From NCBI GenBank assembly GCA_026545765.1, contig CM048839.1:2046001-2110000 (forward strand): DNA of 64,000 nt. Reading direction: 5' to 3'. The first letter of the stretch is position 1; the number at the start of each line of letters is the position of its first letter. Below, piece by piece: positions 28,133-38,402 of this stretch. Source of the DNA: Plantago major (Eukaryota; Streptophyta; Magnoliopsida; Lamiales; Plantaginaceae). A model generated the notes under the pieces. The model worked only from the letters and a program-made list of their open reading frames with translations, did no database searches and was not told where the DNA came from. Made by a program: the position numbers and the translations under genes.

Positions 28133-28267
28133 AGATAATATACCCTAAACAATTAAATTGCATTAATATATCCGAAACAATATAAATTATCTATAAATTA
28201 TCCGAAACAAGAAGAAGGTGAAATAGTGTCAAATTATCCATAATAAGTCTGATGTAACTAAGAATGA

Positions 28268-30322
28268 TCAGGAGGAAGAACTACTAAACATCTGGGTTAA
28301 AGCGTCCATCCGCTGAGCCATACGAGCCTGTTCCTCAAGCACTTGCTCGTAAGCTGCCTTGGTCGCAGTTATTTCCTGGTGGAGAGGAGTCATCATCTCT
28401 TGAACCTGCTCCTGTGTGTAGAGATTAGATCGCGATCCTGATCCCTGGGACACTGAGAAGCTACCAGAACTCATGGAAGGGCCCAAACTTCCCAACCCAT
28501 ACATTCGACCCTTGCTGTCCATTGGGTTGACCTCGAAGAAGATCTGGTCTTGCTCTTCAATTGAAAGCTCATGACTGTCGATCATCCTCTCGTCCATCCT
28601 CCTCTCGACCTCACTCTGCAATTGTTGGTTGCATACGAAATGAGATGCAATTTTAGGAATCACTTTAAAATACTCAAATACACATGTTAACCTTAAGAAA
28701 CAAACGTACCGCAATACGCTCGGCCCTCACGTCAGTCCAGATGCCATTCTTCAGCTTAGCCTTCTTGAAGTGGTACAGAGCACTCTTCGGCTGTCCTCTA
28801 TTGGCCTAAAAAAACATATGTGCAAACAAGTAGTTAGTTGATTGAAATGAAAGCTAAAAACTAACTGTTATCTATCATATTCCAAGTCATAAACAACATA
28901 TTTACTAACCTCCATCACGTGATCTGTAACAACAGCTCGCGACCCATAGTAATGTCTGGCAGTGCCCGTACCATCTCGTGGCTCAGACAAACGGTTTTGT
29001 CCGTTCTTGTACGCTTGATTCTGGACGAAGGGATCATTCCAGTACGTCTCCCACAGTGTCCACTCGTCATCCCCCACCCAAGTTGGTTGCCTGCATGTCT
29101 CTTTCATTTTGTAGACCATTTTCCTGTAGATGTCTGACCCTAAAGTCTCGAAAACGGAGTACAACTGGGACACCAGGGCATTGGGAATGAAATAGTCCTT
29201 CTACAACAATTCCATTCAAAGTAAAAATTACACAAGTATAAAGAAAGATAACAATTTAAATATAACACTCAAATGTAGTAGTCTTACAACAATTCAAATA
29301 TTCAGTGGCTAACATACCACTCAAATTGTCCTAAAATTGACTAACACAATGGTGACTAACATATCACCCAAGTTCAGTGGCTAACATACCACTCAAATGA
29401 CACAACAAGTTCATAAATGGTGACTAACACATAAAAACAAGCTTAGTGACTAACATACCACTCAAATTGTCCTAAAATTGACTAACACAATGGTGACTAA
29501 CATATCACCCAAGTTCAGTGGCTAACATACCACTCAAATGACACAAGTTCATAAATGGTGACTAACACATCAAAACAAGTTTAGTGGTAACATACCACTC
29601 AAATTGTCCTAAAATTGACTAACACAATGGTGACTAACATATCACCTAAGTTCAGTGGCTAACATACCACTCAAATGACACAACAAGTTCATAAATGGTG
29701 ACTAACACATCAAAACAAGCTTAGTGGCTAACATACCACTCACAGATATAGTGGCTAACATACCACACACATTAACACAATTATTAAAAGAACAAATAAA
29801 GCATTCACTGTAACATTTAAGCTTACGTGCAGCTCGTCGAAGTAAAAGTGCTTCATCCGGCCCGGGACGTTTGACCACTTCTCACCTCCCTGTCCCGGCA
29901 TCTCCCGCCTCCCCCTGAAGATTTTGCCTAGTTTGTCCGAGGCATCCGGAGGCCAAAACCTGCTATCAATGAAACGAATATTCATTAGTAAAATCATGTA
30001 ACATATATTTATCTTAAGTGTATGTTCTACAAATCCATAATACTTACTTGCTCCTGCCGTTGGGGAACAACACCGACTTCCCCTGAAATATAGCACCGTT
30101 CGTCAACGTCAAGTAGGGACACCCGTCAGAGGGGTAGTCACCAGGAGCATGTGCCGTGTAGGCCGGTGGAGACTCTGGTACCTGAGACTGGCTGCTGCTC
30201 CCACCAACGTCGTATCCAACGAGAGGACTAGTACCATGACTCGCTGGTGTACTACTAGAACCCGCTGGCCTAGCACCCCTACACCCGGGAGGAAGGTATG
30301 TCGACTTCCTTTGGCGCGGCAT
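28268..30322 (-). CDS. TNP1-like CACTA protein (plant transposase Ptta/En/Spm family), apparently intact
   Basis: Minus-strand exons 30048-30322, 29827-29959, 29200-28910, 28805-28710 and 28615-28268 join in phase with GT-AG junctions to an uninterrupted reading frame of about 380 residues. The start MPRQRKSTYLPPGCRG is followed by a Ser/Thr/Pro-rich N-terminus. Next come the conserved RFWPPDASDKLGKIF-type segment, FYFDELH, the QPTWVGDDEWTLWETYW segment, and NPMDSKGRMYGLGSLG. The C-terminus is a short helical, coiled-coil-like stretch (EEQARMAQRMDALTQMF) and a Ser run. In this family the protein binds subterminal repeats and assists the TNP2 transposase. The intron between 29201 and 29826 is filled with a minisatellite. 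The splice model is inferred, not proven. Confidence 0.8.
29300..29765. repeat. minisatellite with about 140-bp period inside the TNP1-like intron
   Basis: The phrase 'ttgtcctaaaattgactaac' recurs at 29326, 29467 and 29604. It is embedded in many shorter copies of 'agtggctaacataccactc' and 'tggtgactaacat'. About three full periods plus partial copies are visible. It looks like slippage of a 20-25 bp core followed by amplification. Confidence 0.85.
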
Positions 30323-30449
30323 CTGCAAGAGCATATAAGAAATAGCAAGAAAAAATGTGTTAGTAAAGAATACATGAATATACATTTGACAGATATTAAC
30401 GCACAAAAAGTAATAATAATCAACAACTAAGCATATATACACATAACAA

Positions 30450-32220
30450 CTAAGCATACAATAAACACATACCCTCGTCCTCATCGGCTATTGTTAAGTC
30501 TATAAAGTGGTCTTCATGCAGGTCTATGAACTCATCATCAGCTTGTACAGGCTTTCTCGCTATTTGATCGACGACCTCTTCTTGATACGAGTTGGTAATT
30601 GAATCGTTCTTATCAATGTACTCTACTCTGGAGCGGGCCTGTATATGCATCGCAGCCAACCAGTCTGCCTTATCGCGTTTGAGGCTTGGATATTCAATAA
30701 ACACCACCTACCGTGCTTGAGTCGCCAAGATAAACGGTTCATACTTAGTACGATACCTCTTCCTATGGTTAATTTCTACCATCTGATAGAGCTCGTGTTT
30801 CTGCGTACCACTTGGAGTAGGATCATACTAGTCAACATCAAACAGAAAGGTTCTTTTCGAAGGAAACCCCGGATATTCAAGTCGCACAATTCGTCTCAGG
30901 TTCCCGTAGAAATCATACAAATCATCAGTTGCATCTTGATCTTGCCCCCTGACACACACCCCAGAATTGCTTGTGGCCATGGCGGTGTTAGACTCAATTG
31001 TTTTAAACATAAGGCCATTTACTATGTACGATGAGAATGTGGAGACCTTTCTGTTTGGTCCCCCTGCTAGAGATTCTAAGTAAGGACATGTGACTTTGTT
31101 GACAGGATTTCGTACGTACTCCTTGAACCAATCTGCAAATTCTGTTTCCAACTTCTCTTGAAGCAGTTCTTCAATTACGTCATCTACCATTGTTGGATTC
31201 TTCTCTCTGAAAAGGTTGCGGACACGATTACATGATTAGATATATATAGTAGTTAGAAGTTAAAATCCATGTGTTAGCGTAAGAAAGCTACTCACCGAGC
31301 ATAAATCTCCATAAATTTGTCAACTTTAGCACAGTTCGAGAGGACATAATATGTGGCTGCCTTCAGCTCCTTCTCCGTCAGCCATTCTATCTTTTCTTCT
31401 CCAATAAGTCTCCCTCCTTGTAACGCTTGTACCGGTCCTTACCACAGAACTTGCACTTCAGTAGATCTTTATCCTCCCCCAATAGATCATGCACATATCC
31501 TCACAACAATCTATGGTTTCCATGGGCAACCCCATCCCCCGCATCTTTTTCTTTGCTTGGTAAAAGTTGGTGGGAACTAGATTTTCTTCCGGACAAAGAT
31601 CTGACATTAATTGTACCCATTCATTGAAGCTCGCTTGATTAACGCCATTAGCCTTACAACTCATTAGCCGAGCCAACAAAGACAACTTCGCCATTTACAT
31701 CCCGGATAAATCGGCTTCTTTGCTGATTCCAGCAATTCAAAGAACACCTGATCCGCAGGATTCGGAGGCTCCTCCACACCCCCCTCGGTTACTGGCTCCC
31801 TGGTGTCCATGAACTCTGGACCCGCAACATCATACACCATTTGCTCCATCCGTTCATGATCATAATTAGCATCAGATGTAGACGTATTTTGAGTACTTCC
31901 GATCACATTTTTCTCCTTCCTTTTACGCTTTGAGAGATGCTCATAATCCATGAACGGTGCTCGTGTCTCACCATGATAACACCATACCTCATACTGAGAC
32001 ACGAACCCCTTACATTTCAAGTGCTCCACTACCGTTTCAGGAGGCAAAAATTGTTTATTCCTACATTTGTTCGCATTGCAAGGGCACTTCATCTTCCCCC
32101 CCACTCAAACAAGTAGTTTGTAAGCGCAAAAGTGAAGAAGGATTCAACCCCTTCCACAAAACTAGACTGAATTCTGCCATTCACTATGCAACGGTACATC
32201 CATGAACGATCGGGATTCAT
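30450..32220 (-). pseudogene. TNP2-like CACTA transposase, broken and lacking the catalytic core
   Basis: The minus strand starts MNPDRSWMYRCIVNGR, then loses frame in a run of seven Gs (about 32096-32102) before KMKCPCNANKCRN, the transposase-associated zinc-binding segment. Another frame change follows at YPGCK/MAKLSLLARL (about 31690). After FCGKDRYKRYKEGD the frame stops near 31405. The text then jumps to WLTEKELKAATYYVLSNC, typical of the region downstream of the catalytic domain, so the central domain is deleted. The C-terminal part (FADWFKEYVRNP, SNTAMATSNSGVCV, YPSLKRDKADW) resembles the DUF4216 region. It has in-frame TAG codons at 30828-30830 and 30708-30710. It cannot make transposase. 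Confidence 0.88.
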
Positions 32221-33320
32221 AATTATATGATTAGCCTGACACGTCTACAATTATTAGATTTATAAGATGCATTTTACGCTAATATAATCACCAAATAGTC
32301 TCAAAACACTTAATTAAATCTTCATAATCTAGTGTATATATACGAATTTATCGAATCAAAATTACTACGTACTTAATTACAAACATCCTAACATTATAAT
32401 AATTGACAATACAAATTCACAATCAATATATCAATTGCACAAAGTTAACTAGCTAGTATACTATATCTCCCATAAACATACAATTGATCTAATTAGTCGA
32501 AATTAACAAAATTCCCAAATTTGTCAACAAGTAAGGGTTCCAAAACACTCAACTAAATCTTTCTAATCCTACTACATATACGAAAATATCAAATTAACAA
32601 CCCTACATACTTCCAAACATTCTAACATTATACTAAAAATCCAAATTCACAATCAATATATCAATTGAACATTTCAAAGTTAACACACTACGTAATATAA
32701 GCTAAACTAACTACTACATACTTACAATAAACGTTCAATTGCTCAAATTAGTCAAAATTAACAAAATTCCCAAATTTGGCAAAGTTAAGGTTTTAGCCAA
32801 AATACCTTCGATTTAGCTGGTGAAAAGATGAAATTGGTTGACCACACGAGCCCCTTGTCCCACGAGCTTCGAGAAGACTCCAAAATTGGCCGGAACGGTC
32901 GAGATTTGGTCGGAAATTGGAAATGGCGAAGGAAGAAGGAAGAAGGAAGAAAAATGGGGAAGAAATGGGCTACTGCCCAATGGTATATTGATTTTAGCGA
33001 CGGATCACTATCCGTCGCTATTTAGCGACGGATAGCGATCCGTCGCTAAAACCGATTTTCTTTTTTTTAATATGTATTTTTTTTTAATTCGGTCAACTTA
33101 TTTAGGAACGGATATAATATCCGTCCCTAAATAACGACGGATATTTTTATCCGTCGTTAAATAGCGACGGAAAAACATCCGTCGCTAATTTAGCGACGGA
33201 TTAGAGACGGATTGAGCGAATTCACTCAATCCGTCGCTAAACCTAGCGATTCGTCGCTAGGTAGCGACGGATTTTATCCGTCGCTATCTTCCGTCGCTAT
33301 TTGACGGATTTCTTGTAGTG

Positions 33321-34320
33321 CCTATTCCTTAAAACCTTCGCCTCCTTTATGCGATAAATTTATTTGTTGTTCATGTATGAGAACATAGGTGTTGGGGACG
33401 TGATAAATTTAGATCCAATTGCAACCATATCTGCTGTGATTGAATTTCGAGAAGATGGTTTTAGTATTGTTGTATTATATTGTTTATTTGTAATATCGAT
33501 AAAAGATTTTGGAGAGAATGATTTAGTTTGGTTTTGTAATGCGTAGGGTGGTGCATAGCTTTCTATGGTAGTTATGGAAGTTGTAATTAGGTGGTATGGA
33601 CCTGAGGTAATCCTAACAACAACCTTTATAATATAAAAAAGAAAACGAATCCTTTTGTAATTGAAAATTTGTAAGTACATTTCAAGATTGATTTGACATA
33701 CACCTCAAAACTAAGGGTGCACGTTCGGATTAATCCGATCCAATCCGATCCGAAGTTTCGGACCACTAAAGGCTCAATCCGAAATCCGATCCGAACAATT
33801 GGATCGGATTTCGGATTAATCTGAAAAAAAGTTCTGATTGGATCGGATTTAATTCGAATAATCCGAACTTTAATTAAAAAAAAAACTGAAGTAGCATTTC
33901 GTAGCCAAATTAAATACTAGTTTAGTAGTTCCATATTCAAAATAAACAAAATAAAGTTCACAAGTTTATTTCAAGTCGAGGTGTATATAGTCGGCCATGA
34001 GATCAGGAACCGAAAAATTAGACAAGAAAACCGGAACGGAACCGCTGGAGTAACCAAAATCATAGGAACACCCGGTGTAACCTAACCTACTATCTATCTC
34101 ATTCATTCTCGCCGCTTTTGTTTGTATTCTAAATTGAGAATTCCATATTTTTCTTTCTCCGTCATCTTCTTCTTCTGGTAGCCGGCCCGGTATAGAGTTC
34201 AGCTACAATTTCTCACTCTATCAAATTCACAGGTACCAATCTATAATCTATCTCTCTAGCTATTTTTAAACTTCACTCATATAGATTAGGTTTTCCTATT
34301 CCTTAAAACCTTCGCCTCCT
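33321..34320. repeat. tandem array, right part and last unit
   Basis: The unit interrupted by the CACTA element resumes at 33321. A last partial unit starts at the landmark 33992. It lacks the 'acctttatgcgat' segment near 34283 and diverges after 'cttcgcctcctt' at about 34320. There the sequence becomes the Utp12-gene intron (cacggtgacctagcagctg). The 33364-33546 reading frame is the last copy of the 60-codon frame. Confidence 0.92.
33992..34232 (+). promoter_or_regulatory. probable promoter and non-coding first exon of the Utp12 gene (gene-proximal array copy)
   Basis: The CT-rich leader (ccgtcatcttcttcttctgg) ends at CACAG/GTACCAATC (donor at 34233). The next acceptor is TTTTGCAG at 34421-34428, five bases before the start codon. 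The other units carry GGCCCAT, the core of the site II / TCP-type element known from ribosome-biogenesis gene promoters in plants. In this copy it has lost one C and reads GGCCAT. The transcription start is not determinable by eye, so this is inference from position and composition. Confidence 0.55.
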
Positions 34321-34433
34321 TCACGGTGACCTAGCAGCTGCTCCTGTCATCAATTTATTTGTATGTATGCAATATGCTCATTCATTTTGTTGTTCAATTC
34401 AATTCGATATGACTGATTGATTTTGCAGGAGTT

Positions 34434-37022
34434 ATGGGTAAGAAAGATAAATCTTCCAAAAGGAAAACGAGAGAAAGCGATTTAGCTGTTGATGCTGGTG
34501 TCCTATTGTCTCATAAGAGTGAGTTTGTTGTTCAGACTGAACTTCACTTTTGTGTGCTTTCTATTCAAATGTTACACAAATCGTTAGGGGTTAGGATGAC
34601 CTGCTAATTCAGCTGGCAGTAAACTTCCGTACACAAGTTAGTTTATCCAATACTAGTTTGGTTTGCAACATATTTAGTGCAACTTCTTGGTAACCTGTGT
34701 TCGATATGATATGCGAAAATAATTTGGTGCCGGAGGCCTGATGAATGATGTTTTCGTGATAGTTAGTAGTATTTATTATCAGTATGAAAATGGTGAAAAT
34801 GTTTGTGAGTTAGACCTAGTGGATTTTGGCAAGTGCATTCTTTTGATTTACGATAAGGCGAGCTTCAATTGTCTCCAAACTCGTCCTCCATGCGTGTTTA
34901 TAGTGAAGGCACTGGAGTCGGAAGTTCAGTTAATGAACTTGTATAGGTAGGTTGGTAGGTATTCCACTAAATGTGTTTTAGAGTAAGAAGCTTAAAGGAG
35001 TGAATCTGGTGTTTCACTGTGAACTTCGGGAATGATACATGAGGCAAATCGGATCTAAGACCTACTCCTTTGCCAATGCTCATTGTGTAGATGTCTGAAG
35101 AAGTCCTCTTTTACCTTTTTTTTTTTGGCTCAAAATTCAATTTTCCATCAAATATTTTCAAGCTCGTTACTCAAGTTTTGAATTAGGATGCAGACATTAA
35201 AATAATCATGCTATTTGTTGATACTTTAACTATTAAATGTGTTTTAACTTTTAATCAGCTGTAGTGAACATGGGTTCAGGGCTGCTGTACTGATTGTTGA
35301 CCTTGTGTCGCTGTTCACTTTTTTTCTTATTGGATCAGTGTATATGTAAGCAATACTTTCTGCATAAATATTTTTATATAAATTGGATATTCTTTTGATC
35401 CAGTTCATGAAGATAAAGACGTAGCTGTTTTTGTGGATGACTCGAATGAACCAACCATGGGTGAAAAACTTGCAAGTCTCAACTTGTTAGAGGCGGATGG
35501 AGGTTCTAAACCTGATGTTGTTGACGCTCCTAAACTGAAGCCTCCTAGTGCAGACTCAGTTTTTATTTTACTCAAGCAAGCACTTCGAGCTGAGGATCAA
35601 GCACTTCTTACGGACTGCTTATTCAGAAAAGATGAGAAGGTTTTACAACTGTCAATTATCCTGCCCCTCCCCGATGCATACCTAGTTGCATACACTCACA
35701 GCTTTTGCTGATGCACCATATTGCTGCAGGTGATCGCAAATTCATTGTCGCTTTTGACTCCACCTGATGTTATCAAGTTTCTACAATCTCTTGTATCGAT
35801 CATTCAGTTAAGGTAAGAGATATGAAAGGTGCTATGATCCACCTCTGATGGGAAATTATACAATTAGCATAGACATTGAAGTTGCAAACTTTTCATTTAG
35901 CATGCCAAAATGTTTTCATCACTAGAAAAAAATCCATGATTTAATTTGATTCCTGTCGTGTATAGTTATTCTGATTGAGATTATAATTTTTTTCTGTGAT
36001 GCTAGCTTTAAAACTAATTCTTGTTCATTTGTATGACAGAGGCGCTGTGTTGGCTAGTGCTCTTCCGTGGCTCAAAAGTTTGCTGCTTCAGCATACGAGC
36101 ATTATCATGTCTCAAGAATCTTCTTTGGCTGCACTGAACACTTTATATCAGGTCAGGTTAAGAATGATTTATGAAAGACGTTTAGTGTAGATGCAGGGAA
36201 CGTTTTGCAACAAAATTTCATGATTAGCATGAATGATGAAACCACATCTTAAACAGAAGTGACCAAATTTTGAAAAGCAGTTTGTTTTGGGTCAAGTTAA
36301 CCGAGTTTCCACTTTCAGATTATTGATTCTGATTTTATTTAGTATAAGGTTAATGTTGTGCTGGAGTTTCAAACTAAAACTGGCCTGTCAGTTCGTCAGT
36401 CTGGCATGGCCTCATTTTCCACTAAAGATGCATTGCACCATCATATCGCACTGGGACACTATATTTCATTCGCCACACCAGTCAATACTATGGAATACTG
36501 AATCTCTTAAAGTGCAATTACTCTCACTCTAACCATCATTTTCAATTTCACACCTCCAACTTTGGTTAGAAACTCTAGAATAGAGACAGTTTAATAGAAC
36601 GAGGAGGATGCAGAAGCATCTCTGCGTATTAAGCAAATATGTATGTGTGTCATTCATTCCTACTGACATAACCGTTATTTGTTCAGCTTATAGAATCTAG
36701 AGCCTCAACTTTCAACCAGGCTCTTCAACTCTCAAGTTGTTTGGACTTGCTCTATTCAGAGGTGGGTTACACATTTCTTAAATATTTGCTTTTCTGATAT
36801 GCACTCATCTTGACAAACGGCATTGTTTTCCTTTTACAGACTCTAGATGATGAAGAGAGCGAAAAGGATGCTATTAAACCATTTATATATGATGACACTG
36901 ATGAAAGTGGAGATGAAGGATCTGAAGAGTCCATGGATACTGAAAGTGTTGAAGATGGCAGAGAGCCTCCGGTAGATAGTGATATTAGTTTTGATGAAGC
37001 GGATGGTGAAGTAAGTGACTGA
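34434..37022 (+). CDS. Utp12-domain small-subunit processome protein (WDR43 C-terminal-like, At1g15420-type)
   Basis: Six coding exons join in phase: 34434-34518, 35404-35639, 35730-35812, 36040-36151, 36687-36761 and 36840-37022, giving 257 residues. The N-terminus is Lys/Arg-rich (MGKKDKSSKRKTRESD), probably nucleolar-targeting. The middle, from about residue 85 to 190 (SVFILLKQALRAEDQALL, TPPDVIKFLQSLVSIIQLRG, ALPWLKSLLLQHTSIIM), is a Utp12 helical domain. The tail is strongly acidic (DDTDESGDEGSEESMD). Utp12-domain proteins act in pre-18S rRNA processing in the nucleolus. The short form lacks the WD40 propeller of WDR43/Utp5, as in the short plant Utp12-only proteins. A perfect GTAAGT at 37011, just before the stop, could give alternative 3' ends. 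Confidence 0.88.
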
Positions 37023-38402
37023 AACTACAGGTGAATGTTGTGTTATCTTTAGATATGTAAAAGTTATAATCCAATTTTGTCAAAACTCATGTTCGGAGAG
37101 AATCAGGTGATTGTCAACTTGTGAGGGCATTTCTTGATTAATCTTAAATCCTTTCAGTTTCTTACTCATCTATTCTGTATGCTCACTGATCTATGTTCAC
37201 TTCGAGGAATTATAATATTGATGTACCAAAGCTTTTTTGTCTTTCTTGGGCATTTGATTGATTCTTTTCGGCTTGTGATTGGACAAGGTTAGTGTTAGTT
37301 TAGTTGCTAACATGTTAGAGTGTCTGTGTTGACACTTGACAGTGTAGCAGAAACACCAGCAGATTTGCATGCTAATATTAAAATTTAAAGGAATTGTGAC
37401 GATTTATGATACATTCCCCAGGTTCTTATTTTAGGGAAATGATAAAGATTGAACTCAATCAACCTGACAAAAGTTTGCAATTTGAAATTGAAAATGTTGA
37501 CAATATCAGAGAGAACTATGTTGACAAATAACGGAAAAAATGTCTTCCTGAGGGGGTACTGGCACTGGGATAGAATGATCGACGTGCCCTGCCAATGGAA
37601 CTTTCTTAATTGTGGGTTAAGTTGGTAAACACCACTGTTCGCCGAAGGTTGCCCCGCTGGCTTCGCCGGACTGCATGTCACAGGGTATCTTGCCATTTCT
37701 GCATACACCATGCTGGTATACAACTTCCCCAAGTAATCAACACCCCCCTTGAAAATTCACATCGAACAAATAAAAGCTCTCCTGTTAAACAGAGGCAGCA
37801 GTGCCTCAATGGACACATTCAAATGATTGCCGAAAACCTGGAAGAACAGCGGCTGTTGATATCTGCGAATTGAACCCTGACTATGAGACCTGACTATTTT
37901 TATAAACAAGGGCGACCTCAGATTGCCATTTTCAACACATATAAGCAGATCATAATCAGAAGTTTTTTTTTTTTCCGCTGTCTAGAGATGGAGGGGGCGG
38001 TGGAGTGCAGTGGTGCTGAACAGTAGGGGTTGAAGATAGGTATTTGCATCCATGACTATATGCAGGTATAGCAAGTTCTGATTATAACAGGACAATCAGA
38101 TCTGTGCTATGCATTTTGCAGTACTTTGTTGTTGCAAATTGCGATATAATATACGGATTTGAAAAGGTCAGCCTAAAAATTTCAGTGACAACTATCACTA
38201 TATCACCACAAAATACTATTAGTCAATGATGACAATAAGCATAGACAAATGACTCCTCAGCTGGATATTACATAGGCACATACTACGTGAGTAAAACCCG
38301 AAGAAAGATGCCTGAAAAGATGCATCAAGTAACCAATATTCACCATACTAGCATAGGAATGCGTCGAGGTTCTCTCCATTGAGGAGTCAAAATCTACCGA
38401 GG
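37023..38402. other. convergent intergenic region (Utp12 gene and BTB gene 3' ends)
   Basis: Contains the two 3'UTRs. A GC-richer stretch at about 37560-37740 is open on both strands but shows no family motif. It is not a convincing gene. No repeats with clear ends seen. Confidence 0.4.

Larger units (their letters stand above)
26739..33320. mobile_element. CACTA (En/Spm) transposon inserted in an array unit
   Basis: It begins CACTACAAAAAAAAT and ends with the inverted TTTCTTGTAGTG. It is flanked by a 3-bp direct repeat CCT (26736-26738 and 33321-33323). Removing the element and one CCT restores 'gcttttcctattccttaaaa', which is intact in the other units. The restored unit is 990 bp long, matching its neighbours. 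Subterminal regions (about 26755-27120 and 32990-33310) are dense in GCGACGGAT / ATCCGTCGC in both orientations, as expected for binding sites of the TNP1-type protein. Coding content is on the minus strand: a TNP1-like gene and a broken TNP2-like gene. A 931-bp element is nested near the left end. The transposase is dead, so the element is non-autonomous. Confidence 0.95.

Noticed and set aside
7761..34320. CRISPR-like or prokaryotic repeat array
   Set aside because: Units are about 1 kb, contain no short repeat/variable spacer pattern, and the surroundings are plant nuclear genes with introns.
37385..37873. Overlapping frames on both strands between the Utp12 and BTB genes
   Set aside because: No conserved motif, no start context, no plausible splice partners; probably 3'UTR and spacer.
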